Shown: in pieces, positions 35,465 to 47,056 of the stretch
How the letters are laid out: the number at the start of each line of letters is the position of its first letter
Position numbering within the stretch: position 1 is the stretch's first letter
Origin: Corella eumyota
Lineage: Eukaryota > Chordata > Ascidiacea > Phlebobranchia > Corellidae
Length of the DNA stretch: 64,000 nt
Assembly (NCBI GenBank): GCA_963082875.1
Contig: OY720102.1
Span: 15,102,990-15,166,989 of the forward strand
Direction of reading: 5' to 3'
Notes under the pieces: model-generated
What the model was told of the DNA's origin: nothing
Databases searched by the model: none
What the model saw: only the letters and a program-made list of their open reading frames with translations
Translations under genes and position numbers: made by a program

Positions 35465-35904
35465 GGTACCGGTATAAACTGGGCATTACCTTTTTTTCCA
35501 TGTTTCCTGTTAACATTTTACCATTTATTTTGTTCAGACAGTCAGAGAAGAAATTTACAAAACTATTCTTGAAAATACAGTTAGACATTTACTACGCCAG
35601 ATTGTTTACCGTCTGACTGCTGCATATTAAAATTTTATTTAGTAAATGAAGTACCAGTATAAGAATTGTCCAAAAAAAATTTATTCAAGTTTATACTGTC
35701 TGACTGTTGTCGGCAAGACTTATCAAGTAACAACTTAACATAGCTAAAATTGTTTAAAAGAGGGCTTTTAACTTTTAACTGTTTTTAATTTAAATATTGT
35801 ATATATTTTTTTAAGTTAAAGTTAAACACTTAATAAATTATTTAAAAGAACTATAAGCTGGCTTATAAGATAGGCTACAGTTACCAAAAATTTTGAACAC
35901 AATT

Positions 35905-36190
35905 ACTTTTTGAAACAAAGTTTGTTTCTGAAACAATTTTCGAAACAAAATTTGTTTCTCGAAACGAATTTTGTTTCACGAAACAATTTTCGAAACGATA
36001 TTTTTTTTGAAACAAAATTTGTTTCTCGAAACGAATTTCGTTTCCAAAATTGTTTCGAGAAACAAAATTTGTTTCGAAAAGTGTTTCCGAAACGAATTTC
36101 GTTTCCAAAATTGTTTCGAGAAACAAAATTTGTTTTAAAGAGTAAACTGTGTTTTAAATTTCGAAATTGTTTTTAGAAATAATTTTGTTT
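35905..36190. repeat. Cluster of GAAACAAAATTTGTTTC palindromes
   Basis: About a dozen nested palindromes of GAAAC and GTTTC with AATTT spacers in under 300 bp, the densest of three clusters. It lies about 500 bp before the recombinase start codon. It may be the left end of the recombinase element proper, or a control region. Confidence 0.8.
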
Positions 36191-36674
36191 TATACAAACA
36201 AAAACGGATTTTATTACTTAGTAATCATTTTTGACAATTTAAATGAAATTATTATAACATGAATGTAGATGTGCGAAATCACGCGGCAAAAAAACAAGCA
36301 GGCTTTATTATTACGATCTTATGTAAAAAAATAAAAAAGAGAGTCAAAACCAAATAAGGGTTAGTTTATCTAACACTTTTTTACTCTCTTTCGAATAATA
36401 TATACAACTAAGGCATACAAAAAGTAATAAAGTCAATTTAATTTAATCGGAATCAAAATAAATTTGATTAAAAATTATTTTAAAATTGCGCCCCCTAACG
36501 TTTAGTAACAAGTTTTGTGAATTTTTTTTGCGATGCATACTTTTTACCAACTGACAGACTGACCAACGACAGAGCGATTATGAACTATTTTTTTAATAAT
36601 TGCTAAGAATTATTTCAGTTTTTGGTAATAAATTAGGTTATTATTTATAGTTGACTGAACTAATATAATCAAAA

Positions 36675-39600
36675 ATGAATAAGGAAACGAATTTTGGAAG
36701 GTAATGTTTTTTATTTTCTTTTTGTTTTGACTACTCTTACTGTCTGACTGTTTTATAAGGCACGATTTGTACTATCTTACTAGTCCATCGAGTCCTATAT
36801 AACTCAGAATTTTATTGTATTGTGCAATTTTAAGTGCTAAAACTCTGTTTGTCATTAAACTTTATTTTTATTAATTTATTTTTTAACTGATTGACTGAAT
36901 TGGATGTAAATGTTACAGGCATTATAAGTGATTGCCAGTCGATCCATACCCCGGTTTATGTCACCAAAGCGGTCTGTACTCGAAACAACGGCAATTTTTT
37001 TTTTGCGGTGATTTTTTGCCTTTTGGACCGCTACGCAAACCTTTGTATCAACGGGCGATCCAAACTCGGTCTTTTTTACGTTATTTGTAAATATGATATG
37101 TTGCTAGTTATAATCTATTTCTATTTTTTACCGAATAAATGTTGGATATATGCTTTAGTAAATGTGTTTTTCAACGTTTCTAGTGATAAATTATTGTGTT
37201 GTTTACATCTTTTTTGTCAGCTGCTTTTAACCATTATCGCAACCAAGACGTAAGATAAGGGTAATAGCTTTGACGTGTAATCGGAATTTTTATCAGTTGA
37301 CCTTATTCATTTTAAATTATTGTCACGGTGATTAGCTTTTATAACATACCAGCGAACACTTTTTTGTTACATAAAAAAAAACTTTGTGTATTAATAGTCT
37401 TGTTTTAAGCATAAATACATAATTTCAAGGTAAAACTTTTTACAATTCATAAACATAACAAAAAACAAATAACACCATATATTTTAATAACAAGATTTCC
37501 TTTTAATCATTATTTTTTTGTAGATTAAAATGGTGTAAGCATACTTATTGGCCATACGCCAAATTCTGTGGCCTGACTTTTTGGTACACTTGTTCACTTA
37601 AATTGTATTAAAATTTATTAACAATACTAAGTACGACATATATAAGTACTTATCGCACATTTCTACTAAGATAAAACACTTTAAATAAACCGATTCGGCA
37701 TGTATATGCGCCTGAATTATATAAAGGGTGACGCAATGCAAGTACGAATGGACTTGAACCCGAGTACAGATCGCCTTGTGCGCATCGACCTAAGTACGGA
37801 TCGAAATATATACCGATATATTTTAGTGTTTGTTATCGATAATTTTAATGAAACAGTGTTATTTATTTTTTAGAAAGACACATTCAAGAAAAACATTTTT
37901 TTCAAGGTTCGATAAATATGAGAACAATATTAAGACATTCGTTAATATTAAAATTATTTGTAATGTTTTATCAAAATGTCAATTTGTACAAGTATGCATT
38001 TTTGTTTCAGAGGTATTTCTTCAAGTGATTCAAATACTGATAATGAACAAAAATTTATCCAGTTAGTCACAATTTATTTATTTGCCAATAATTGCATTAA
38101 TTTATGGCTGTTCTTACTAAAATTTAGATAGGCTACTTGACTGTAATATTTTTTTAGTTGTTCTAATTAATATTTAATACCGACTGCACTTAAGTCAAAA
38201 TCTATATTAAAACGCCTATTACAGCATGATAACTTTTTTTGTGCATGCTTACCTTACAAAAAAAAAATTATTTGCAATAACTTAAATATAAACTTGGGTT
38301 GTTTACAAAGTTATATATATATCTACTTTTTAGTTATTCTTTTGTGTTATCTTATTTTTGTAAAGTAGATACATTGTTTTCACCAGGCATAAAAAACTAA
38401 AACATAAAAATCAATGTTGGAAATCTTCATCAAATAGTGAAAGCTCTGTACATGATTCTGCAAGGGAAATGTAATAGTAATTACTAAATTTTCTAAAAAC
38501 ACCCAAATAAGCATATTGCTGTTTGAGAATGGAGTATATATACATTGATTAATATATAATTATTTTCAATATAAAAAATTTATTTGTTGTGTTTTTAAGA
38601 CAAAAGAAGAATTTACAAAAAATAAACTTAGCTTTTTGAATCTACTAGGTACCAATACAAGAAACGAAGAAAAAAAAAGCGCTTTTCTCATACTTTAGTC
38701 AGTAAAAAAAGATCTTCTGTTAGGTGAGTTAAACGATGATATATTTAAAAAGTAAAAAATGAAATTAATAGTAATCGTGGTGGTTTAGGTCATCATCAAG
38801 CAGTTCCAGTAGTGATATTGAGTCTTCGTTGCGGTTTGTTGAAAAATAATTTTTATTTTTTTGAATTATATTAATACTTAGTTTGTTCTAAATAAGTTTT
38901 GTTATAAAAAAAGGTTATTTATTGGTAAACTAAGTGAAAAAAATTGAACTATTTTATAATTTAAATAATTTAACTACATATCCCACTATGTTCAGTAAAG
39001 TAACATTTTTTTCCAGGGATATGTTTTGTTAAGTATTTTTTATGTTTAAAATATTCTTCTTTTAATGATAAAAGGCATTTTATTTCCATGTAGATCTTAC
39101 AAGTTAAAAAGGAATAACTATAATGGCAATGATTTATCCTGTATTGAATGTTCATCTGATGATGAAAGGTATTTATTAATTCACAATTTTATAATAATTT
39201 CAGTGAAAAGTAACTTATACTAAATTAAATATTTAATGATTTTTTAGTTTTTTGTACTTCCATTACATTTTATTAAATGAAGTTTAAAACGAATTAATTA
39301 TTTTTTTCAGGTATTGTTATCAATTAATAAATTCTAAAAAAAAACTTAAGAAAGAATTATGTAATAGTGAAAGTTCTTCCTCACAGTCCAATAGGTTTGT
39401 AAATTTTTTAGTTTTGGGTATATCTATTATGTTTAAACTAGTATTTTTTTCTTAAAAAACTGTTATATAGTAGGGTAACTGTCTTTTTAATAATGGGGTT
39501 TTGTTATATTGGTTATTATCATAAAGTACACACAATTACAACTACTTCTAGATATTAAAAATTGGAAAGACAGGATTTTTTTAATTTTTAGTGAGAGAGA

Positions 39601-41092
39601 GCTGCTTGATGTTTAAAAACCACTGATATAGCCTATTTAAACTTTTTGTAGAAGTGTTTTGTGATACATTTTAATACTAAAATATAAAACACATAAAATC
39701 TTTTTTTAAACTAGATTTAAAACTGCAACTAGAAAAATAAGGGAATGTCCTCACTGTGGGCAAAATTTTGTTAATGTGACTCATCATCGAAAAAAACACA
39801 AAGATATTGATAAAAAAGATTTTATGTATGATTCGTTTGCTAAACGCAATAGAGTTGGTTTTTACAAAAATTATACTGGTAATATATGTTGCATTTGTAA
39901 AGTTGCAGTACTGGGAATTGAAAGTCATGTTCTTAACAAACATAAAAACATTAAAAAGGGGTCTGAAAAATTCAAAAATGTTGTTGCTCAAAGCAAAATA
40001 AACATTAACCTTCAAAATGTTTTGGAAAACTATAAAACAACACTTTTAACTATGGGAAGTGGACATAGAAATGCCGGTAGTAAATCTCAAGTCCAAACAT
40101 ACATACGTCAAATATATACCCTACTATCGAGTCTGGACGACTTAAAACGACCACAAAAAATTTATAAGACTCTACATGAAAAAGTATGCAAGGATGGCCG
40201 AGATTCTACCAGATACTCTTATCTAGCAACGTTAAAAAATTTTATTTATTTTTTGGATATTGAGTATGAAGAATTGTTTCGTGAATATTCTGTTTCCAAA
40301 CTTTTAAAACTTGTTAAGGAATGGCTTCAGCGACAACGACCAAAAAAAGAAAAAAGGGAAAAATTAGTTAAAGATAGATCTCGTCGAGCACTTGCTGAAT
40401 GTGCTTTTCCTGGAAAAGTTGTTATAAAATATATAAAAGCTCAAGAATTGTTTCTAAATTCTTTAAGAAATAAAAAATGTGGATCCCTTAATTGTCAAGA
40501 AATTAAAAAACTGTGTGGGGACATTTTTGTTAGAATTATTTGCTCACAAGGCTGTAGATCAAGTGTTTTCACAGGAATGTTGTTATCGGAAATTAAAGAT
40601 TGTGAAGAAACAAGTAGTGGAAACTTTTCTGTGTTAGTAAGTGATCAAAAAGAAAGAAAACGTCATGCATGTATAGTATTTAAACACAAAGAATATAAGG
40701 ATGCTATTGCTGTTTCTGATCATATTTGGGCCTACTTGCAAAATTGCAACAAAATTCCTCTTGTTAATAGAGCATTTCCTTCATTTTTTGGCAATAACAC
40801 TGGTGAGAAAATGACTGCATCCCAATTTAATAGTATTTACAAAAAGGTCACTGAAAATTATTTTGGAAAGGGAATCAATGTAACAGAAACTAGAAAGTTA
40901 ATAACAAGAGAAGTGGGTGGTAAATCGAAGGTAATACAAAGAGCAGTGGCAAGAGCTGAAGGTCATTCTGTCGAGGTACAAGATAAATTTTATGACATAA
41001 CAAGCCCAGGCCAAATTGTAGAAAATGCCAGAGTATATTTAGAAAAAATAGCTGAAGGTAAAGAACCACTTCTAAGATTATTTATAGCCTAA
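36675..41092 (+). CDS. Zinc-finger tyrosine recombinase-like protein, eight exons
   Basis: Exons 36675-36700, 38011-38061, 38387-38470, 38649-38723, 38789-38833, 39094-39168, 39311-39394 and 39715-41092 join in frame to 605 aa. Every intron is in phase 2 and has GT/AG borders. Short exons 2-7 encode Ser-rich, Asp/Glu-rich and basic segments, with a likely nuclear signal KKRRKKKR in exon 4. The last exon opens with two C2H2-like fingers (CPHCGQNF with HHRKKH, and CCICKVAV with HVLNKH). A C-terminal domain follows with tyrosine recombinase marks: CRSSVFTGMLLSEI (first Arg), a Lys-rich strand QKERKRH, TETRKLI in place of HxxR, GHS, and DKFYDI with the candidate nucleophile Tyr. Such enzymes cut and rejoin DNA through a phosphotyrosine link, here presumably to move the surrounding element. 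No stop or frameshift interrupts it. The short exons rest on splice signals and phase only; the last exon is firm. It could be a domesticated host gene, but its place in a fresh insertion argues otherwise. Confidence 0.8.
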
Positions 41093-41272
41093 TCTTTTAA
41101 TAGTAAAGTTAAGGATTTAATAAAAGAGTGTCTTATAATCAAATTAATATAGTCAATTTAAAACTAATTGTAAAATGTAACGATTTTACTATTAATTAAA
41201 CCGTAAAGATAAATACCTCGAAATGTATCAAACTCAATAATTAAAAACAATTTATTTTAAGAATCTGTTGAC

Positions 41273-43847
41273 ATGGAGGATACAAATCTAAAAAATGCAG
41301 CTTCGACTTCCAGAGCTTCGTTTCCAAGTAAGTTGTTGTTTTTTTTTTGTTTAAACGATGTGCTTTATACAAATTTCTAAATCTTTTTTGCGTGTTTTTT
41401 TTTTAAAAAAACTGTTTTCATTCATTTTGTAGTTTATTAGTAAAAGATGTGATTTTAAGCTTTTAATATCTTTTAACAGAACAAAATCAACATAAAATTA
41501 AATTATTGTTTAAAATTATAAAAAAGCCTTTTATAATCAATAGGGCTAATTTATATTATGCTAATTTTTTAATTTAAATATTTATAAGTTATTAAAAATG
41601 GTTAATAATTATTATTTTATAAAAATAAGAGTAGTACTACCTTGTTTAGTTGCAATTTAAGGTGAATGCACTGTATATATAATATTTAATAAAAATAAAA
41701 TAAATTATTTTTATTGCAGAAGAAACAACAACTGTTGGTTATAACTTGAATAAAGTAAGAGTGGATTCAAATAACATATTGTATGACAATTTTAGCAATA
41801 ACTCAGAGGAGTACTGTGGTTCAACTACACCACCAGCAACAGGTTTGTAATAAGTAGCGTAATATGTAAAAATAAAATTTTGATTAAAAATAAAATTGCT
41901 TGCTAGGTTTTTAATTTATTATTTTATAAAAATAAAAGCATTATTTTTATTAAAAATAGAATAAATTATTTTTATTGCAGAGGAAACAACAACAGTTGGT
42001 TATAACTTGAATGAAGTAAGAGTGAATTTACATAACATATTGTATGACAATACTAGCAATAACTCAGAGGAGTACTGTGGTTCAACTACACCACCAGCAA
42101 CAGGTTTGTGTTACTAACTGAGTAAAAATAGCAGTATGATTAAAATAATATAACAATAATTTCTGGTAAAAAAATACCACAAAAAAGCCAATTAACTAAA
42201 GCAGCAGCATTACTATTATTAACCTTAAAAAATTACCATAAACAGTTATACTTTTATATATTCCGTAGAATTATTTGAGAAAATGGAAAAACAAAACGAA
42301 ATTACGAAAATTGATAATCTGTACAATCCTCTATCTGGTAAGTGTATTTTTGTTGTTGTTTATGCCTTATTCAAACATTAAACAAATTTTGTCAACTGTA
42401 TGAAAACTGTATATATGACAAAGATAGGCGTTTTATTTTTTCATAGCGTAATGTTTTGTAAAGTTTAGCTGCTCTATTTTAATTTGATATGACAGATTAT
42501 GGCCTACTTGGTTAATTTACAAGAATAGTTAAACCAGAAATTGAATAATAACTTGTGTACCAGAGACAGTTTATTGTCATGAATTAATACACAGAATAAA
42601 ATAAAGATTTAAAATCATTTTTTTATACGATTATGAAAAATGTTACAAAAATTAAGGAAGTTAAGTTTGAAAAATGTAGTTTATCTGTGAAGTGTTTATA
42701 TTTTAAATTAATTAAAATTGTTAATTATGTCTGCTTTTTGGTGCACATTTTACAAATATATGATATCCAACTAGGCATTTTAAACCTTTAAACTAGAGTT
42801 GTAAATATATATTTTTATAGTTTTTTACATTCTATTTTGATTTTCATTTTTTTGGGTATGTGCAGTGGTTGGTTGATTGGTTGACTCCTATTAAAGTTAA
42901 GTATTACATTACCGAAAATAAATGGTAATGTAAATTTATTGAAGGTCAAGGAGACATGTTACATGTCTGAGGGTGCATGCACCCCCATTTATAATTTTGC
43001 TGTGTATGTCGCACCTGTAAGTTATTTGCAAAATGCTGCATTTTTGGCGTTAAATTGATAGTTATATATGCAAACTAAAAAATTTCGCGATAATTAATGC
43101 TTGAAATGTCAGCAAGTTTCTTTGAAATGTCGCTAAGAAAACAGCTTTTTCTGTTGTGGAATTGTCGCCATGTTGTGGAATGTCTAAAACTGTCATTTGT
43201 ATTGCAGCCAATGGACATGAATATATTATATCTGTTTTTTTACTATAAGAAATAAATTAATTTTAATACTCAAAGAAATAATAACTTAGTCAATATTAAT
43301 ATACTGCTGTAGAATAAAAAGCACTTTAATATTTACTACCTATGTGATTTGTTTACAGTTAGTTTAACCTGTTAAAGTTTAAATAATAAATTTAGATGCT
43401 ACTATATTATAACAAAGTCATTTTAAAAAAATGATATTTTTTTTGTGTTTAAATTGCACATTACTTTTTATGGTTGTAAATTTTGTTATTTTAATTGCAT
43501 AGATACCTCTAAACGCTTTATAAGAGTCAAATTCATCGATGACGACTTGGAACTGGATGTTTATCGCCCTTGTGACGTAAAAATAGATGGAAGTAAACTT
43601 GCAGATTTCCACAATATTAAAGTAGAGGACAAACTTTTTGTAAGGTGGCCTCATGACCGAAGATTTTATGATGCTTGTCTTATAACTAAATGTAAGTTCA
43701 CTAATAATTTTTTTAAAATATATATATTAAAATATATACCTGTGATTAAATTTGTAAAATGAACTGTTTTTTGTTATAGATTCTCCTACAAAAAGATTTT
43801 CAGATAGCGAGATTTATTCGCCAAAGAAAAAAAGAAAACTTTTTTAA
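41273..43847 (+). CDS. Possible Tudor-like nuclear protein with PKKKRK signal, companion of the recombinase
   Basis: Exons 41273-41327, 41720-41842, 41981-42103, 42269-42337, 43503-43691 and 43780-43847 join in frame to 208 aa, all introns phase 1 with GT/AG borders. Exons 2 and 3 are both 123 bp and encode nearly the same 41 residues (ETTTVGYNLN, NILYDN, SNNSEEYCGSTTPPAT), a recent exon duplication. Exon 5 encodes a compact segment (RFIRVKFIDDDLELDVYRP, then VEDKLFVRWPHDRRFYDACL) that resembles a small beta-barrel of Tudor or chromo-barrel type, a tentative call. The protein ends SPKKKRKLF, a classic nuclear signal. It starts 181 bp after the recombinase stop, on the same strand. The role is unknown; chromatin targeting or regulation of the recombinase is a guess. 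Confidence 0.7.
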
Positions 43848-43921
43848 GTTATTAAAAAAAAAAATTAATCGTCTGTATTAAAAATAAAACTAAATTATGA
43901 TCTAAAATTTGCAATGTATAA

Positions 43922-45031
43922 GTAAGTCAATGGAGGTAATTATTGGATGTTTTTGATAAAATTGGCCATCACTTTTTTGTTTTAATTTTTAAGTCAAATA
44001 TTTTGTTCAATTATTACCCCTGCAAATGGGGTGATTAATGGACACCTGGGAGGAAATTAATGGACGCTTTTTTGTAGAACATAAAATAGATATGTAGAAA
44101 GGAAAATTTCATTTACGACGTGAAATACATATACTCATTACAATTTTCATAAGGCCATATTCATTTTTTATGGGTCTGTAATGTTTTTTTTGTAATAAAT
44201 GCATGGGTGGAACATATTTTTAATATGGAAAACTGCTCCTGGGAGACTAAACTTCTTTTTTTAAAGTTATAAACTACAAATAATCTCCACTTATTATGTT
44301 TTTAATGTTCATGTTTTCCTAACATTCGCGGGTTTTACATATGCTTTATCTGTCAACTTTTTATACTAAAAAAAAACTAACATATAATTTTTTTATTCAT
44401 TCACATGGATTTCTCTTTTGATGCTTTTATTTTTGTAAAAAAGTAAGTTTCTTAAAGCTCTTTCGTGATGATTTTTTGCCTTAGATAATTGATTTTGTAA
44501 ATATTGTTACAAATACTTTCTTGGCATTTTTAAATTAAGAGTTTTATAACAGTTGTTCCTTTGTTTTTTTTTAAAACCCTTGAGTGTTGTTAATGTTAAT
44601 TAGTGTTTTTGTAATAACTGTTATTTTAAGGTACTGTAGGATTAGTTTGCATTGTAAAAAAAACAAAAAAATTTTCATAAAATGCATCCAATAATTTCCC
44701 CCATTCATCATAATAGTGTGGAGGTAATATTTGGAGGCATATTGTTAAAACTGTGATGCAAATATAAGTGTGACATTGAGCTTTATATGGTTAGGAATAT
44801 TTTTAGTTTATATTGTCAATTCAATTATTCAGATATTTCGAAAAATTTAAATTTTTTTTTAATTTTTAAAACAACATAATTTTTTTCTGAAAATATAATT
44901 AAAAAAAATGCTAATCATTTAAGCCTTACTATTAAGATAATATAACCACAAAACCCTGAAAAAAAACGGGAATGGTGTCCACTAATTACCTCCCAATTTT
45001 AACTGTCCATTTATTACCTCTATTGACTATA
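43922..45031. mobile_element. 1.1-kb non-coding inverted-repeat element downstream of the two genes
   Basis: The left end AGTCAATGGAGGTAATTATT and the right end ATTACCTCTATTGACT are inverted copies. Inner copies of GGAGGTAAT or ATTAATGGACAC (44030-44070, 44715) form further repeats. No transposase is encoded. Target duplications are unclear (TATA lies near both ends). It is either a MITE nested in the big insertion or part of its own end structure. Confidence 0.65.
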
Positions 45032-45222
45032 CATATATTTTATTATAAATAGTTGTTTAACTAACTGCTTTTAACCATTATCATAAATAAATTTATCATA
45101 ATCATTTTAAATATAAAAATGTTAATAATGTGTACTTTCTGGTTTTTAAAATTTCTCATTACCTTTATTTTGGTTAAAAATTGGCCTTAAAAAAAACAAT
45201 TTAATTTTTTTCAAAAACATTA

Positions 45223-45592
45223 AAATTACCAATAACTGCAAACTGTTGTTTTTTATTTACTTTTTTTAGTGTGCTTGATAATTAGGAACTTGATAATTCT
45301 AATAAATAAGTACAAAATTACCAATAACTGCAAACTGTTGTTTTTTATTTACTTTTTTTAGTGTGCTTGATAATTAGGAACTTGATAATTCTAATAAATT
45401 AGTACAAAGTTAACAATAATTGCAAACTGTTGTTTTTTATTTACTTTTTTCAGTGTGCTTAATAATTAAGAACTGGATAATTCTAATAAATAAGTACAAA
45501 ATTAACAATAATTGCAAACTGTTGTTTTTTATTTACTTTCTTTAATGTGCTTAATAATTAGGAACATGATGATTCTAAAAATAAGTATTTTA
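45223..45592. repeat. 92-bp tandem repeat, four copies
   Basis: The unit includes AATAACTGCAAACTGTTG, TTTATTTACTTTTT and GTGCTTGATAATTAGGAAC. Starts are spaced exactly 92 bp apart (45229, 45321, 45413, 45505). It is non-coding and unique to the insertion. Confidence 0.88.
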
Positions 45593-45984
45593 AAAGGTTA
45601 AGAGCAATAATAAATGAATACAAAAATTAGCATTTATAAATAACAACTATATATAAAATGCCACAAAAAACAGGCAATCAAAATAATTTAACCATAATAA
45701 GTTAAAAATGTATTTCTATTAAGTTCACAGTATATACATTTTTTTATTTAACTTTAATTTTTTACATATTATTTTATCAAAATTTTATAAAAATTTAATT
45801 TTAAAATGTTTTCTATAAAATCATATAAAAAATAAACATTATTTAGGCTTTATTACTTACCACTGTATATAAATTTAAAAAAAATACTTTAAAGTTTTTA
45901 AACTACAATAAAAATATAATTTTAAATCAAGTTTGAAAAAAATTGAAAATCGGAAAAAAATTTACTCTTTGTACCACCTAGGGA
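45593..45984. other. AT-rich right arm of the insertion
   Basis: Very AT-rich with no frame, RNA or repeat signature that I can support. Confidence 0.5.
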
Positions 45985-46115
45985 ATTTCGAAACGAAATT
46001 TCGAAACAATTTTTTCATTTCGAAACATTATTTATTCTTCGAAACGAAATTCGTTTCGGCGAAACAAAATTTGTTTCGGCGAAACGATTTTCGAAACGAA
46101 ATTTTCGTTTCCCAG
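45985..46115. repeat. CGAAAC/GTTTCG palindrome cluster at the right end
   Basis: Contains TTCGAAACGAAATTTCG, ACGAAATTCGTTTCGGCG and AAACGATTTTCGAAACG within 25 bp of the right junction. Its reverse complement shares AAAATCGTTTCG with the left end. Confidence 0.75.
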
Positions 46116-46308
46116 CCAATTCAAATGGAGTTACCATGCCCAGTCACGCGCGACAGCGATCGCTATGTTTATTTTTGTGATCAATAATATCGGAGGGAAT
46201 GCCCCTCTTATAGTACCACCTATGATCAAAGTTTTAGGTTTCAGGGAAGCACTGTACATCGTTTACCCAGGATTTTACTTGGCTAGTAAGTTTTTTTTTT
46301 CATTATAA

Positions 46309-46546
46309 CTGTTTATCCTCGATGTGGGAAGATCGACTTTACGACCTAAACATGGAGGTATATTTGTTACCCCGACCCAGTCTCGAGTTGCCTGTGCCAG
46401 TTTGGAATATTATAAAGATTATAATTGTCGATAATTAAGCTGCTGATTAAGTGCTGGCTTAGCAGGAGTTTATAGCACCTTACTCAATAAAGTTACAGCT
46501 TGAGAGCAGTGGGAATCGAACCCACGACCTCATGCAGCAAAGCCAA
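46309..46546 (-). repeat. SINE in MFS intron 9, unit 2
   Basis: Same shortened SINE as in units 1 and 3, so the downstream half of the split pseudogene remains collinear with its sisters. Confidence 0.85.
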
Positions 46547-47056
46547 GTTTTTTAAATAATATTTTATTGGTTTATATAGTTTGATTTTTAAACCTGGTTT
46601 AATTTATTTTTTTAGTTTTTACGAAAACTTTTTTCTAATTTCAGGTTCTTTTTTCTTTTTGTTGACTCAAATTTCTCTTCTGCGTGGTTCACCGCACATG
46701 AGCATTGAAGAGAATAATTGTGAAGAAAGTGAAGCGATAGTTAATAAAACGAAACTTTAAATTAAAAAAAAGTTTTTAAATTATGTTAAACATTTATAAA
46801 TTTAAAAAATTTTATCATGACAATATTTTAATTTTATTAAATGTTTATTAGTGAAATTTTTTTTATAATTTTTTTGCCAAAATTTTTTTAAAGTTATTTT
46901 TAATATTATACTAGTGAGTTATTTTAGTTCCTAAATTATTTGTTGCCATTCTTGCTGTTTTTATTTTCTAATTTATATCAACTAAACAGAAATTTAAATA
47001 ATGTTAATTTTATAGTTTTTGTTACTTTTAAGATTCTGTATTCCCTTACTTTATAA

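Larger units (their letters stand above)
32164..46136. mobile_element. 13,973-bp tyrosine-recombinase-bearing insertion, Crypton-like
   Basis: The insertion interrupts MFS exon 9 exactly between TTCCTGCCCA and GTCACGCG. TGCCCA is present on both sides (32158-32163 and 46137-46142), and the undisturbed sites are at about 16620-16630 and 62343-62355. The outer ends read TATACATGGCAAAAATC and CAAATGGAGTTACCA. No long terminal inverted repeats are seen, but GTTTCG motifs near the left end and CGAAAC motifs near the right end are inverted with respect to each other. Inside lie two spliced genes on the plus strand with no visible disruptions. A tyrosine recombinase, a short direct repeat and no long terminal repeats fit Cryptons, but 14 kb with a second gene is much larger than usual. 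The part 32164-35880 may be a separate or nested piece, because a third GTTTCG cluster lies at 35905-36190. Confidence 0.75.
28298..46760 (+). pseudogene. Spinster-like MFS transporter, unit 2 copy, split by a 14-kb insertion
   Basis: Exons: 28298-28518, 29157-29299, 29763-29873, 30120-30282, 30513-30648, (exon 6 lost), 31196-31351, 31897-32018, 32109-32163 continuing at 46143-46285, and 46645-46760. Exon 1 starts MVKTFKGEP with the first membrane helix (WYCITILMLCYGFGELGHFM). Exon 2 holds the MFS motif A (GIVGDKYNR). Decay: exon 2 has lost ~10 bp at its start and has TGA for TGG (GTIYCE/stop); exon 6 is deleted; exon 8 has CAA to TAA and a 1-bp loss before CCGCC; exon 9 is interrupted. Exon 1 with Cys codon TGC is better kept here than in unit 3. 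The transport substrate is unknown. Confidence 0.88.

Noticed and set aside
35881-36176. Frames on both strands rich in ETNFVSRN or similar
   Set aside because: Both come from the GAAACAAAATTTGTTTC palindromes, which read similarly on either strand.
36891-37253. 120-aa frame in the recombinase gene
   Set aside because: It lies in intron 1, ends in AT-rich hydrophobic sequence, shows no domain, and does not fit the phase-2 exon pattern.
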